A program made the position numbers and the translations under genes. Source: Candidatus Thiothrix anitrata (GTDB lineage: Bacteria > Pseudomonadota > Gammaproteobacteria > Thiotrichales > Thiotrichaceae). From it: a DNA stretch of 64,000 nt. Positions 8,729 through 18,932 of this stretch are shown here, piece after piece. The stretch lies in contig NZ_CP072800.1 of assembly GCF_017901155.1 (NCBI RefSeq), positions 2,383,283 to 2,447,282 of the forward strand, read 5' to 3'. The notes under the pieces were generated by a model. It did no database searches. It had not been told where the DNA came from and saw only the letters and a list, made by a program, of their open reading frames with translations. Every line of letters begins with the position of its first letter. The stretch's first letter is position 1.

Positions 8729-10795
8729 ATGAAATATTCGCGTTATTCCCACAAAACAATGATTCATCGTCTTTTGCTAGCTTCAACCTTGTGGCTGGCA
8801 ATAGTGCCGAATAGTATGGCGGAAGACGCACCACGTATTAATTTGCAAGATGTTGAAATTCGTCAGTTAGTTGATATTGTTGCAAAAGATACCGGTAAGA
8901 ATTTCATTGTTGACCCTCAAGTGCGTGGCAAAATTACCTTCGTTTCCGGGCGCGGTTTGGATAAGTCCAGCTTGTATGAAGCCTTTCTTTCGGTGTTACA
9001 AGTTCACGGTTTTGATGCGATTGAGTCGGGTGATTTAATTAAAATTGTGCCGGTGGGCAAGGCGCGTTCTCAAGTCGCTCCCTTGGTAAACAACGCTGGT
9101 GAAAGCAATGTTGATGAAACCGTCACCGAAGTCATCAAACTGAATTACATTCCTGTCGCGACCGCATTACAGACGTTGACCCCATTGAGTGGTCAAGGTG
9201 AAACCCGGATTCAGCCGAATCAAGCCAGTAACTCTGTGGTTATTACCGGGCGGGCGCAAAACGTCGCTCGCTTACGCGCAGTGGCGGAGAGTATTGATAA
9301 CCCCAATAACGATGATTTTGAACTGGTGGAATTACAGTACGCAGTCGCTTCACAAGTGGCAACTACCTTGCAAGGGTTAATGGCTCCGGGCGGCGCGGGC
9401 GAAGGTGCATTGCCTACAACCGGGCGGGTATCAGCCGATGAACGCACCAATAGCGTATTAGTTTCCGGCGACAAGCAAACCCGTGAACGCATGAAAAAAG
9501 CCATTGCCAAACTGGACGTGCAACGTGCAACCGAAGGCGATACCCGTGTTATCCCCTTGCGTTACGCTAAAGCGGAAGATGTGGTGGCGGTGCTTAACGG
9601 CGTATCTCCCGCGTTGCAAGCACAATCCGGTGCGGCTCCCGGTGCGGGTGGAGCCGCCCCAGCCGCAGTTGCGAGTGCCGCACGCAGTGGTGGAGTGACG
9701 GTATTAGCGGATAAGTCCAGCAACTCGATTATTATCAGCGGCCCCCCGACCTTACAGAAAAACATGATGAGCGTGATTGCACAGTTGGATCGGCGGCGGG
9801 CGCAGGTGCTGGTTGAAGCGGTTATTGCGGAAGTTTCTACTGACTTGAGCAATAAAATCGGCGCGACTTTGCTCTCTAATGGTGCAGCCGATGGTAAGGG
9901 CGCGGTGGGTTACAGCAACTTTGCTACTGACGGTTTAAATACAGCGATTGCATTGGCAAGTGGTTCGGCAACAGCTGTACCCGGTGGTTTATTGCTGGGT
10001 GGTGGTAATAAAAGTTTTGGCGCGATTGTTGAAGCCCTCAAGGGCGATGCAGCTACCAATATTCTTTCCACGCCTACCTTGGTGACGATGGATAATGAGG
10101 AAGCGGAAATCACGGTTGGTCAGGAAGTGCCGTTTATTACCGGCAAAAGTACCAGCAGTTCCAGCGATACCACCAATCCATTTACCACCATTGAACGCCG
10201 TGACGTGGGCTTGAAGTTTAAAATTACCCCGCAAATCAATCGTGGCGAAACAGTCAACCTGAAAATCGAGCAGGAATCCTCCAATGTGGCTTCCAGTAGT
10301 GCGGGCGCGTCCGATTTGATTACCAATAAACGCCGTATTATGACCAATGTGATGGTGGATGACGGGCAAATTTTGGTGCTGGGCGGTTTGATCGAAGACA
10401 ATTACCGCGACTCTGAAAATAAAGTGCCAGTGCTGGGCGACATTCCGGTATTGGGTGGTATTTTCCGTAATAACACCACCAACAAAACCAAAAATAACCT
10501 AATGGTATTTATCCATCCGGTGATTTTGCCGGATGCGCAATCCGCCGATGCCTACACACGCCGTAAGTATCAAACCATGCAACAACAGCAACAGCGCAGC
10601 CAAGTAACTCAGCGCGGTAGTTTGCCAGAAAAAGCCTCCACCTTGCCTGCGGACATGAGCAAAGTGAGTAATGGTTCGGCGGATGATTTGCACCTCGGCT
10701 CACCTCAAAATCCTGCTCAAGGAAGGTCGCGTAAGCCTGCTCAGCAAGGGGCGTGTACTAATTCGGCAGACCCGTTCTGTAATGGTACGTTATGA
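8729..10795 (+). CDS. gspD: Type II secretion system outer-membrane secretin GspD
   Basis: This 688-residue protein forms the outer-membrane channel of type II secretion. A signal peptide (hydrophobic core about residues 12-27, cleavage near NSMA) precedes the N0 domain (INLQDVEIRQLVDIVAKDTGKN) and three N-type ring domains with the repeated NSVV/NSIIISG motif. The secretin domain follows (about residues 370-600), with VPVLGDIPVLGGIF near its end. A Gln-rich tail ends in two Cys residues (ACTNSADPFC). An Ala/Gly-rich insertion lies in N3 (APGAGGAAPAA). The start at 8729 has AGG seven bases upstream; Met11 is an alternative. Its stop overlaps gspE by four bases. Confidence 0.95.
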   Translation: MKYSRYSHKTMIHRLLLASTLWLAIVPNSMAEDAPRINLQDVEIRQLVDIVAKDTGKNFIVDPQVRGKITFVSGRGLDKSSLYEAFLSVLQVHGFDAIESGDLIKIVPVGKARSQVAPLVNNAGESNVDETVTEVIKLNYIPVATALQTLTPLSGQGETRIQPNQASNSVVITGRAQNVARLRAVAESIDNPNNDDFELVELQYAVASQVATTLQGLMAPGGAGEGALPTTGRVSADERTNSVLVSGDKQTRERMKKAIAKLDVQRATEGDTRVIPLRYAKAEDVVAVLNGVSPALQAQSGAAPGAGGAAPAAVASAARSGGVTVLADKSSNSIIISGPPTLQKNMMSVIAQLDRRRAQVLVEAVIAEVSTDLSNKIGATLLSNGAADGKGAVGYSNFATDGLNTAIALASGSATAVPGGLLLGGGNKSFGAIVEALKGDAATNILSTPTLVTMDNEEAEITVGQEVPFITGKSTSSSSDTTNPFTTIERRDVGLKFKITPQINRGETVNLKIEQESSNVASSSAGASDLITNKRRIMTNVMVDDGQILVLGGLIEDNYRDSENKVPVLGDIPVLGGIFRNNTTNKTKNNLMVFIHPVILPDAQSADAYTRRKYQTMQQQQQRSQVTQRGSLPEKASTLPADMSKVSNGSADDLHLGSPQNPAQGRSRKPAQQGACTNSADPFCNGTL

Positions 10796-12297
10796 GTGAT
10801 ACCCAACCCACCGACCTGCTAAAAGATTTACCCTATAGTTTTGCCAAGCGGCACGGGGTATTGCTGCAAAACACTTCAGGTGGTGCAACGGTGCAATGCC
10901 GTCAAGGTGTCAGCGCGTTAGCACTGGCAGAAGTGCAGCGATTGGTGGCGGGTGAACTGCAATTTCATGCCGTGGATACCGAAAGTTTTGACCGTTTGTT
11001 AGCGGCGCATTATGAGCGCAGCCAAGTCGGTTCCTTGATGATTCAGGAGATTGATGAGGATGTCGATCTTCAGGATATTGCTGGTTCCTTGCCAGAGCCA
11101 GAGGATTTGCTGGAGTCGGCAGATGATGCCCCGATTATTCGTTTAATCAATGGGTTGCTGGCGCAGGCGGTGAAAGAAAACGCCTCGGACATTCATATTG
11201 AAACCTTTGAAAGCCGGATGTCGGTGCGAATGCGGGTGGATGGCGTATTGCGTGAAATTATCGAGCCGCCGCGCCGTTCCGCACCCGTGATTATTTCGCG
11301 GATCAAAGTCATGGCGCGTCTGGATATTGCCGAAAAACGCTTGCCGCAGGATGGGCGCATTTCTTTACGGATTGCGGGGCGTGCAGTGGATGTGCGGGTG
11401 TCAACTTTGCCGTCGGGTCATTCGGAACGGGTGGTATTGCGCTTACTGGATAAGCAGGCGGGGCGGTTAAACTTATCGCATTTGGGAATGGATGAGGGTG
11501 TCCACACGCGCTTGCAGTCACTCATTGAAAAGCCGCATGGGATTATTTTGGTGACGGGGCCAACCGGTTCGGGGAAAACCACTACCCTGTACGCTGGATT
11601 GACTCACTTGAATGATCAGCGGCGCAATATTCTGACGGTAGAAGATCCGATTGAGTATTACATCGACGGTATCGGGCAAACCCAAGTCAATAATAAGGTG
11701 GATATGACCTTTGCACGGGGTTTGCGGGCGATTTTGCGCCAAGACCCGGACGTGGTAATGGTCGGGGAAATTCGCGATATTGAGACTGCCGAAATCGCGG
11801 TGCAAGCCAGTTTGACCGGGCATTTGGTGTTTTCAACCTTGCATACTAATACCGCGATTGGGGCAGTAACACGCTTGCGGGATATGGGGGTGGAGCCTTA
11901 TTTATTGTCTTCCAGTTTATTAGGGGTGGTGGCGCAACGCTTGGTGCGGGTATTGTGTCCTGCCTGTAAAACGCCGATTTTACCGGATAAAACGGAGCGG
12001 GATTTTTTCCGCAAACACCTCTCTGACGGCGACGATTTGGAAGGCACAACGCCGTTTCGCCCGGTGGGTTGCCCTGCGTGTAACCATACCGGTTTTGTGG
12101 GGCGGGTAGGTATCTATGAGTTGGTGGAAATTGACGACACCTTGCGCCAAATGATTCACGACCGTGCCAGCGAAATTCAGATGGGCGAATACGCTCACCA
12201 ACATGCACCCAGTTTACGGGATGACGGTATCCGTTTGGTGTTGGAAGGCAAAACCTCGTTGGATGAAATTTTGCGGGTAACGCGGGAGGATGTCTAA
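10792..12297 (+). CDS. gspE: Type II secretion ATPase GspE
   Basis: The 501-residue cytoplasmic hexameric ATPase powers pseudopilus assembly. Walker A is VTGPTGSGKTTTLY (about residue 255), the Asp box is NILTVEDPIEY, Walker B is DPDVVMVGEIRD, and the His box follows as HLVFSTLHTN. A tetracysteine zinc site typical of GspE lies near residue 390 (CPAC) and 425 (CPAC). The N-terminal domain is short and starts LLKDLPYSFAKRHG. ATGA overlap with gspD and zero spacing to gspF show one operon. Confidence 0.96.
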   Translation: MSDTQPTDLLKDLPYSFAKRHGVLLQNTSGGATVQCRQGVSALALAEVQRLVAGELQFHAVDTESFDRLLAAHYERSQVGSLMIQEIDEDVDLQDIAGSLPEPEDLLESADDAPIIRLINGLLAQAVKENASDIHIETFESRMSVRMRVDGVLREIIEPPRRSAPVIISRIKVMARLDIAEKRLPQDGRISLRIAGRAVDVRVSTLPSGHSERVVLRLLDKQAGRLNLSHLGMDEGVHTRLQSLIEKPHGIILVTGPTGSGKTTTLYAGLTHLNDQRRNILTVEDPIEYYIDGIGQTQVNNKVDMTFARGLRAILRQDPDVVMVGEIRDIETAEIAVQASLTGHLVFSTLHTNTAIGAVTRLRDMGVEPYLLSSSLLGVVAQRLVRVLCPACKTPILPDKTERDFFRKHLSDGDDLEGTTPFRPVGCPACNHTGFVGRVGIYELVEIDDTLRQMIHDRASEIQMGEYAHQHAPSLRDDGIRLVLEGKTSLDEILRVTREDV

Positions 12298-13518
12298 GTG
12301 CCAGCGTTTGAATACCTTGCATTAAACCCGGCGGGTAAAGAAGAGCGCGGTATTTTGGAAGCGGATGCGCCGCGTCAGGTGCGCCAATTATTGCGCAATC
12401 GCGAATTAGTGCCGCTGGAAGTCAACGAGGTTGCCCAAAAGCAAAAGACGGCTGAAAACCGGGGCTTTCTGGGAAGCGGTCGGTTAAATCCGACCGACCT
12501 TGCGTTAATGACGCGGCAATTAGCCACGCTGGTTGGTGCAGGTTCACCCGTTGAAGAAGCCTTGAGTGCCATCGTGCGCCAAACCGAACGGCCTTCCGCG
12601 CGGCGTATTTTCTCGGCAATTCGGGCGCGGGTTATGGAAGGTCATGCCTTGGCAAACGCGCTGGCGTTGTTTCCGGGGGCGTTTCCGGTGTTGTATCGGG
12701 CAACTGTGGGCGCGGGCGAACAATCGGGGCATTTACCGGCGGTGTTAGAGCGGTTGGCGGAATACACCGAAAATCACCAGCACGGGCAGCAAAAAATCAT
12801 GACGGCGTTGGCTTACCCTACCGTATTGTTGTTGGTGGCGATTGGGGTGGTCGTGGCGTTATTGCGTTTTGTTGTGCCGAAAGTGGTGGAAGCTTTTGAA
12901 ACCCTTGATGTGACATTGCCACTGCTGACGCGAATGCTGATTGCCTCCAGCGAGTTTTTACAGAATTACGGTTTGGTGTTACTGCTGGGCATTGCTTTGG
13001 TGGTGACGGGTGTGGTGTGGTTATTGCGTAAGCCGCAGTGGCAACGGCGTTACCACCAATTGCTGTTGCGCGTGCCGATTATTGGACGCTTGGTGCGCGG
13101 TATTAATACTGAACATTTTGCCCGCACTTTTAGCATCCTCAATAGCAGTGGGGTGTCGGTGTTAGAGGCGATGAAGATTTCGGCGGAAGTAGTGACTAAT
13201 ATCCCGATGCGCGAATCCGTGTTGAGCGCGGCAGATCGGGTACGCGAAGGGATGCCGATTCATAAAGCGTTGGAGCGTTCGGGGTATTTTCCGCCGATGA
13301 TGGTTTACCTGATTGCCAGCGGCGAAGGCAGCGGTCGTTTGGATCAAATGTTGGAACGCGCCGCGATTCAACAAGAACGCGAAACCCAAGCCCGACTCGC
13401 CACCTTGTTGAGTTTGCTGGAACCTGGGCTGATTTTGTTCATGGGCGGCATTGTTACCTTGATCGTATTGTCAATTATGTTGCCGGTGATGGGCGGCATG
13501 TCTAATTTAATGCATTAA
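12298..13518 (+). CDS. gspF: Type II secretion inner-membrane platform protein GspF
   Basis: This 406-residue protein has the two tandem GspF domains, each an alpha-helical bundle followed by membrane helices. The clear spans are [40 protein letters not shown] and [20 protein letters not shown]. The start is GTG at 12298, immediately after the gspE stop, giving the typical N-terminus [14 protein letters not shown]. No pseudopilin or gspC/gspL/gspM gene follows, so the remaining type II genes must lie elsewhere, as is common in this group of bacteria. The 3' end overlaps the convergent mutS by twelve bases. Confidence 0.95.
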   Translation: MPAFEYLALNPAGKEERGILEADAPRQVRQLLRNRELVPLEVNEVAQKQKTAENRGFLGSGRLNPTDLALMTRQLATLVGAGSPVEEALSAIVRQTERPSARRIFSAIRARVMEGHALANALALFPGAFPVLYRATVGAGEQSGHLPAVLERLAEYTENHQHGQQKIMTALAYPTVLLLVAIGVVVALLRFVVPKVVEAFETLDVTLPLLTRMLIASSEFLQNYGLVLLLGIALVVTGVVWLLRKPQWQRRYHQLLLRVPIIGRLVRGINTEHFARTFSILNSSGVSVLEAMKISAEVVTNIPMRESVLSAADRVREGMPIHKALERSGYFPPMMVYLIASGEGSGRLDQMLERAAIQQERETQARLATLLSLLEPGLILFMGGIVTLIVLSIMLPVMGGMSNLMH

Positions 13519-16104
13519 TCTTTTTAACCGATACAACTCGTCTAACGCTTGGCGTGGGGTGAGTTCATCCGGGTCTACGGCGGCGAGTGCCGCTTTCACT
13601 TTTTCGGCGATTTCATCTTTCGGTTCTGCCGGTGTGCCAAACATCAGGGGCAAGGTTTGTCCCGGTTGAGGGGCTTGCTGGCTGTGCTTTTCCAGTGATA
13701 CCAGTTTCTTTTTCGCTTGTGCAATCACCCCTTTGGGTACGCCTGCTAGTTGTGCGACTTGCAAGCCGTAGCTTTGGTTGGCTGGGCCTTCTTTCACCGC
13801 GTGTAAAAATACGATTTTGTCGCCATGCTCCACGGCGTCGATATGCACGTTCGCAATGGTGCTGATTTGTTCCGCCAGTGATGTCAGCTCGAAGTAGTGG
13901 GTGGCAAATAGGGTGAAAGCTTTGCGGTCGCGGGCGAGGAATTCGGCGATTGCCCATGCCAGCGATAGGCCGTCGAAGGTACTGGTTCCACGCCCGATTT
14001 CGTCCATCAATACCAAACTGTGGGCGGTGGCATTGTTGAGAATGTTCGCGGCTTCGGTCATTTCCACCATGAAGGTTGAACGCCCGGTGCTTAAGTCGTC
14101 GTGTGCGCCGATACGGGTGAAAATACGGTCAATATTGCCGAGACGAGCAGTTTGCGCGGGAACGTAGCTGCCAATGTGTGCCAGCAATACGATCAGGGCG
14201 ACTTGGCGCATGTAGGTGGATTTTCCGCCCATATTGGGGCCTGTCACCATTAACATGCGGCGGCGCGAATCCATGTACAGGTCGTTTGGCACAAAGGGGT
14301 TATCGAGGGTGCGTTCCACGACTGGATGCCGTCCGCCTTCGATTTGAATACCAGCACCATCCACCAGCGCGGGGCAGTTGTAATTTAAGGTATTGGCGCG
14401 TTCGGCGAAATTGCTCAATACATCCAGTTCAGCGATGGCTTGCGCGGTGCTACGTATGGGATTTAAGTGTTCCAGTAAGTCGCGTAACAGGTTGTCGTAA
14501 ATGGCTTTTTCGCGGGCAAGGGCACGTTCGCGGGCAGACAGCACTTTGTCTTCAAACTTTTTCAGTTCGGGCAGAATGAAGCGTTCCACGCCTTTAAGCG
14601 TTTGGCGGCGGATGTAGTCGGCGGGAATTCGGCTCAACTGGCTTTGCGGGATTTCGACGTAGTAGCCGTGGATGCGGTTGTAGGCGACCTTGAGGTTGGT
14701 AATGCCGGTGCGGACTTTTTCGCGAGCTTCGAGATCAAGCAGGTATTGATCGGCGTTTTCACTCAGGTTGCGTAATTCGTCGAGTTCGGCATCGAAACCG
14801 GGAGCGATTACGCCGCCGTCGCGGATGACCACGGGTGGATTGTCGATAATGGCGGAATCCAGCAGGTAGCGCAGTGCCTCGTGCAAGTCGATGTTGTTGT
14901 GTAATTTCTGGATATGAGGGTTGTCGATGGTGCCGATCAAACTGTGAATGCGCGGCAATACGTGCAAGGAGCTGCGCAAGGTGGAGAGGTCACGCGGACG
15001 CGCCGAGCCGAGGGCGATGCGGCTGGCAATGCGTTCGATGTCGCCGATGCCGCGCAGGGTTTCCAGCAAGGTTTCGTAGCGGTATTGGTCGAGCAATGCT
15101 CCGACGGCTTGGTGACGGTTGCGCAGGGTGAAACGGTCACGCAAGGGTTTGTTGAGCCAGCGGCGGAGCAGACGGCTGCCCATGCTGGTGGCGGTTTTGT
15201 CGATCACTGAAATCAGGGTGTTTTTGTGTTCACCGCTGATGCTGTATTCGAGTTCCAGATTGCGGCGGCTGGCAGCGTCGAGAATGATACCTTCGTCGCT
15301 GAGTTCCACCGTGAGGCTGTTGATGTGGGGCAGGGCGGTGCGCTGGGTTTCTTGCACGTAATTGAGCAATGCACCCGCTGCGGCAATCGCAAGTGGCAGG
15401 TGGTTGCAGCCGAAGCCGTCGAGATCGTGTACCCCGAATTGGCGTAGCAGTAGGCGCTTGGCGGTGTCGAGGTCGAAGTGCCATTGCGGGCGCGGGGTGG
15501 AAATACGGTTGCGGGCGAAGGCGGGTTTCCAGTCTTCGTCGTGCAGGATTTCAGCGGGTTGCAGGCGTTCGATTTCGTTGTGCAGGGTGGTGTCGGAATC
15601 GGCTTCTTGCACGGTGAAGCGTCCGGTGCTGAGGTCGATGGCGGCTATGCCATAAGACCCCCCCTTCCCCGGCCCTTCCCCCGCAAGGGGGGCAGGGAGT
15701 CTATGAATTGCTACCAAGAGGTTGTCACGACGATCATCCAGCAAATAATCATCAGTGACAGTGCCGGGAGTGAGCAGGCGGGTGATTTTGCGTTCGACCG
15801 GGCCTTTAGATTTAGCAGGGTCGCCGACTTGTTCGCAAATGGCGACAGATTCGCCGACTTTAAGGAGTTTGGCGAGGTATTGTTCGACCGCGTGGTAAGG
15901 CACACCCGCCATCGCAATCGGTTCCCCGGCGGAAGAGCCGCGTGCGGTGAGGGTGATGTCGAGCAATGCAGCGGCTTTTTTTGCGTCATCCATGAACAGT
16001 TCGTAGAAATCCCCCATGCGGTAAAACAGGAGGATGTCGGGGTACTCCGCTTTGATTCGGAAATACTGCTGCATCATGGGGGTGTGTTGCTGCTCTTTAG
16101 TCAT
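13507..16104 (-). CDS. mutS: DNA mismatch repair protein MutS
   Basis: This 865-residue protein recognises mismatches and starts repair. The mismatch-binding domain has the Phe-X-Glu motif in [10 protein letters not shown] (residues 28-37). The ATPase domain has Walker [16 protein letters not shown], the [14 protein letters not shown] signature and [16 protein letters not shown]. Compared with E. coli MutS, about 13-15 residues are added in the connector domain near residues 134-149 ([16 protein letters not shown]). They are encoded by a GC-rich palindromic element (see separate entry). slyX lies 15 bases upstream on the same strand. Confidence 0.97.
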   Translation of the reverse strand: MTKEQQHTPMMQQYFRIKAEYPDILLFYRMGDFYELFMDDAKKAAALLDITLTARGSSAGEPIAMAGVPYHAVEQYLAKLLKVGESVAICEQVGDPAKSKGPVERKITRLLTPGTVTDDYLLDDRRDNLLVAIHRLPAPLAGEGPGKGGSYGIAAIDLSTGRFTVQEADSDTTLHNEIERLQPAEILHDEDWKPAFARNRISTPRPQWHFDLDTAKRLLLRQFGVHDLDGFGCNHLPLAIAAAGALLNYVQETQRTALPHINSLTVELSDEGIILDAASRRNLELEYSISGEHKNTLISVIDKTATSMGSRLLRRWLNKPLRDRFTLRNRHQAVGALLDQYRYETLLETLRGIGDIERIASRIALGSARPRDLSTLRSSLHVLPRIHSLIGTIDNPHIQKLHNNIDLHEALRYLLDSAIIDNPPVVIRDGGVIAPGFDAELDELRNLSENADQYLLDLEAREKVRTGITNLKVAYNRIHGYYVEIPQSQLSRIPADYIRRQTLKGVERFILPELKKFEDKVLSARERALAREKAIYDNLLRDLLEHLNPIRSTAQAIAELDVLSNFAERANTLNYNCPALVDGAGIQIEGGRHPVVERTLDNPFVPNDLYMDSRRRMLMVTGPNMGGKSTYMRQVALIVLLAHIGSYVPAQTARLGNIDRIFTRIGAHDDLSTGRSTFMVEMTEAANILNNATAHSLVLMDEIGRGTSTFDGLSLAWAIAEFLARDRKAFTLFATHYFELTSLAEQISTIANVHIDAVEHGDKIVFLHAVKEGPANQSYGLQVAQLAGVPKGVIAQAKKKLVSLEKHSQQAPQPGQTLPLMFGTPAEPKDEIAEKVKAALAAVDPDELTPRQALDELYRLKRLMH
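15658..15701. repeat. GC-rich palindromic element inserted in frame in mutS
   Basis: CCC-TT-CCCCC (15673-15682) pairs with GGGGG(G)-CA-GGG (15687-15697) around a GCAA loop, preceded by further C-rich sequence. The segment adds about 14 residues to MutS without breaking the frame. It resembles the short palindromic repeats that are scattered through some bacterial genomes and occasionally sit inside genes. No second copy was noticed in this window. Confidence 0.55.
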
Positions 16105-16119
16105 GTTGCGGTGGGGAAC

Positions 16120-16323
16120 TCAATAATGCGGCGGCGGTGTTTCATCGGCTTGACTACCGACAGCCGACGGGGTGAGGGATTTAAGCTTGTCATTCAGGCG
16201 TTCGATTTCCAGCAAGGCAGTACGGATGTCTTGTTGTTGCAGGTAAATCTGGCGACTTAAGGCTTCAAGGGTTTGCTCCTGTTCCATGAACAGGAGTTCC
16301 AGTTTTTCCAAGCGTGCTTCCAT
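16120..16323 (-). CDS. slyX: SlyX family protein
   Basis: The 67-residue product is a short coiled coil: residues 1-50 show heptad hydrophobics (LEKLELLFMEQEQTLEALSR, then IYLQQQDI and LLEIERLNDKL). It ends in the proline-rich PPPHY, which together with size is typical of SlyX. The function of SlyX is unknown. It starts six bases after the argG stop and ends 15 bases before mutS, all on the minus strand. Confidence 0.88.
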   Translation of the reverse strand: MEARLEKLELLFMEQEQTLEALSRQIYLQQQDIRTALLEIERLNDKLKSLTPSAVGSQADETPPPHY

Positions 16324-16329
16324 CAGGAA

Positions 16330-17550
16330 TTAACGCCCCGCCATTGCCGCAATTCGCATCCGCAGCGCATTCAGTTTGATGAAGCCTTCCGCGTCTTTTT
16401 GATTGTACGCACCGCCGTCATCGTCAAACGTGGCAATGCGTGCGTCGAATAAGCTGTCGTCGGATTTACGACCAGCAACGGTTGCAGCACCTTTGTACAA
16501 CTTCATGCGCACCGTGCCGTTAACGAAGGTTTGGGATGCGTCAATCATTTGCTGCATCATTTTGCGCTCAGGACTCCACCAGTAACCGTTGTAAACCAGT
16601 TCGGCGTATTTAGGCATCAGGCTGTCTTTCAGGTGGGCGACTTCGCGGTCGAGGGTGAGGGATTCAATCGCACGGTGCGCAGGCAACAAAATCGTGCCGC
16701 CGGGGGTTTCGTAACAGCCGCGTGATTTCATGCCAACGTAGCGGTTTTCCACCAAATCCAAACGACCGATACCGTTTGCACCACCCAGTTTGTTGAGGGT
16801 TTCGAGGATCGCAGAGGCGGACATTTCCTGACCGTCCAACGCTACTGCATCGCCACCTTTGAAGGTGATTTCAACGTAAGTCGGCTTGTCAGGGGCAGTT
16901 TCGGGAGAAACGCTCCAACGCCACATGTCTTCTTCGGCTTCAAACCACGGATCTTCCAACGGGCCGCCTTCGTAAGAAATGTGCAGCAGGTTAGCATCCA
17001 TTGAATATGGGGATTTCTTGCCCGCCTTTTTGAAGTCGACGGGGATATTGTGCTTTTCAGCATAAGCCATCAAATCAGCGCGGGAATTCATGTCCCATTC
17101 GCGCCAAGGGGCAATCACTTTTACGCCCGGTTTCAGCGCGTATGCACCGAGTTCAAAGCGCACTTGGTCGTTGCCTTTGCCGGTTGCGCCGTGGGAAATT
17201 GCATCCGCGCCGGTTTCGTTGGCAATTTCAATCAAACGCTTAGCGATTAACGGGCGGGCGATGGATGTGCCCAGCAGGTATTCGCCTTCGTAAATGGTGT
17301 TGGCGCGGAACATCGGGAACACGTAGTCGCGCACGAATTCTTCACGCAGGTCTTCGATGAAGATTTCTTCCGGTTTAATGCCCATTGCCAAGGCTTTAGA
17401 GCGGGCTGGCTCGACTTCTTCGCCCTGACCAATATCGGCAGTAAAGGTGACAATTTCGCACCCGTAATTTTCTTGTAGCCACCGAACGATGATGGAAGTG
17501 TCCAAGCCGCCGGAGTAGGCCAGCACGACTTTATTGACTGACTGTGCCAT
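16330..17550 (-). CDS. argG: Argininosuccinate synthase
   Basis: The 406-residue enzyme joins citrulline and aspartate, using ATP, in arginine synthesis. The N-type ATP pyrophosphatase P-loop is [11 protein letters not shown] (residues 9-19). Further family signatures are [28 protein letters not shown] and [17 protein letters not shown]. The length matches the shorter bacterial type. It begins the argG-slyX-mutS string on the minus strand and is divergent from the secreted protein gene at 17702. Confidence 0.98.
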   Translation of the reverse strand: MAQSVNKVVLAYSGGLDTSIIVRWLQENYGCEIVTFTADIGQGEEVEPARSKALAMGIKPEEIFIEDLREEFVRDYVFPMFRANTIYEGEYLLGTSIARPLIAKRLIEIANETGADAISHGATGKGNDQVRFELGAYALKPGVKVIAPWREWDMNSRADLMAYAEKHNIPVDFKKAGKKSPYSMDANLLHISYEGGPLEDPWFEAEEDMWRWSVSPETAPDKPTYVEITFKGGDAVALDGQEMSASAILETLNKLGGANGIGRLDLVENRYVGMKSRGCYETPGGTILLPAHRAIESLTLDREVAHLKDSLMPKYAELVYNGYWWSPERKMMQQMIDASQTFVNGTVRMKLYKGAATVAGRKSDDSLFDARIATFDDDGGAYNQKDAEGFIKLNALRMRIAAMAGR

Positions 17551-17701
17551 GTCTGTGTGTTCCCGTAGGTAAATCGAAACGGGGGATTATATGCCTGTTG
17601 TCTGGTCAAATAAATGCGTTATCGGCAAAACTGCTGGTCTTGCAACCTTTTTGCGGAAAACTGTTCTATGAAAGACAGATCAGTTATCAAGGAGTGACGC
17701 A

Positions 17702-18547
17702 ATGTTTCGTGGGGTCTTGGTTATTTTATTGCTGAGCGGCTTACTGACTCCGGTAGCGGCGAATATTTATGATCCGAATCCGAGTTTTTGCGCAGCTTAT
17801 GCTACCAAAGCAGTGAGTCAAAATAATACAGCAGGTGCTGCGCGGTGTAACTTGTCTGGATTGCGTTGGAGTGATGATCTTGAGGGGCAAAAGCAGTGGT
17901 GTGAAGGTGTCAGTGAAGCGGTGGCGCAAGCTGAAACACAAGCTCGTGCACAAGCTTTATTGAATTGTTTTGGTGGTAATGTTCCCTTAAATAAGGCCGA
18001 TTTGACGCTGACCCCGAATGCGCTCGGCGAGTCGCTGATTGGCGCAGTGCGTGGAACCGCTGGCTTAAAGCGCGTCAAGCAATTGCTGGCAGCAGGCACG
18101 GATCTTCACTTTGAGGGTATGCAAGGCAATGACGGGAAAATTTTGTTCGTTGCAATGGGGCGTGAAGACTTGGCGATGATCAAATTTTTCATCGGGCTGG
18201 GTTTGGATCCAAATGGCACGTTTAACGGGGGGTTCAGTCCAATCAGAATGCTTACCGGTAATCATGTGTTGCTGGAGTACATTTTGCAGCAGGGTGGTGA
18301 TGCAAATAATACGGGTGAGCTGTTCGACTTTCGTGAGCTGCCGCTGGTTGCAGCGATTCAGTACAAAGATTTAACGGCGGTGAAAATCCTCATTAAGCAC
18401 GGTGCACGTGTGCAAGTGGATGAGATGATGGACGAGTGCTTGAATAAGACGCTGCTTGACTACGCCATTGAGCACGGCACACCCGCTATCGTGGCTGAAT
18501 TACGCAAAGCTGGGGCGCAAACCTACGCAGAGTGCAGGCCAGATTAG
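17702..18547 (+). CDS. Secreted ankyrin-repeat-like protein
   Basis: This 281-residue protein has a Sec signal peptide (residues 1-20, LLLSGLLTPVAA) and an N-terminal Cys-containing region of about 90 residues that I do not recognise. A run of ankyrin-like repeats follows: VKQLLAAGTDLHFEG, MIKFFIGLGLDPNG, LEYILQQGGDANN, VKILIKHGARVQVD and AIVAELRKAGAQ. Six or more Cys residues suggest disulfides and agree with a periplasmic location. It stands alone, convergent with the small gene at 18558. Its partner is unknown; a protein-protein scaffold is the only supported inference. Confidence 0.75.
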   Translation: MFRGVLVILLLSGLLTPVAANIYDPNPSFCAAYATKAVSQNNTAGAARCNLSGLRWSDDLEGQKQWCEGVSEAVAQAETQARAQALLNCFGGNVPLNKADLTLTPNALGESLIGAVRGTAGLKRVKQLLAAGTDLHFEGMQGNDGKILFVAMGREDLAMIKFFIGLGLDPNGTFNGGFSPIRMLTGNHVLLEYILQQGGDANNTGELFDFRELPLVAAIQYKDLTAVKILIKHGARVQVDEMMDECLNKTLLDYAIEHGTPAIVAELRKAGAQTYAECRPD

Positions 18548-18557
18548 GCGATTTTCG

Positions 18558-18797
18558 TTATTTGGCAGTAGTACAGCGTAAATTGAGTTTGCTCGGTGTT
18601 GGTGGGGGATGCGTCAGTTCTGAGCTGATGGTGAAAATACCGCGTGCGCCGGGCGTGAATCCAAAAACTTGTGCGAAAGTTTTGCTCTTTGATGCGGCAA
18701 TTTCAGAGCGTAACGTGACCAGTTCTGCACCGGGTATGTGCGTTCGTAAGACCTCCGCAATATCGGCGGTCATTTTGGCCAAAATTTCATCGTTCAC
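18558..18797 (-). CDS. Orphan small protein of 79 residues, unknown
   Basis: I do not recognise this protein. It starts with GTG at 18797, preceded seven bases upstream by AGGGG, a good ribosome site that supports a real gene. The first 60 residues look like an alpha/beta fold (ILAKMTADIAEVLRTHIPG, then LVTLRSEIAASKSKTFAQV). The C-terminus is Pro-rich. It lies 135 bases downstream of hoxW on the same strand and converges with the ankyrin gene. Whether it belongs to the hydrogenase operon is uncertain. Confidence 0.5.
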   Translation of the reverse strand: MNDEILAKMTADIAEVLRTHIPGAELVTLRSEIAASKSKTFAQVFGFTPGARGIFTISSELTHPPPTPSKLNLRCTTAK

Positions 18798-18932
18798 AAG
18801 CTAACCCCTGTTGTGAGCACTGGGCATCCGGTGTCATATTATCCCCCTGTTGACTAACTATTAATAAGACACATCGCTACATTAAGAAATTGCATGATGA
18901 TTGTAAATAGTTACCGTAGCATTTTTGTGTAA

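Noticed and set aside
15478-16260. Long open frame on the plus strand, antisense to mutS
   Set aside because: It is a mirror of the mutS reading frame, has no recognisable protein features, and no ribosome site.
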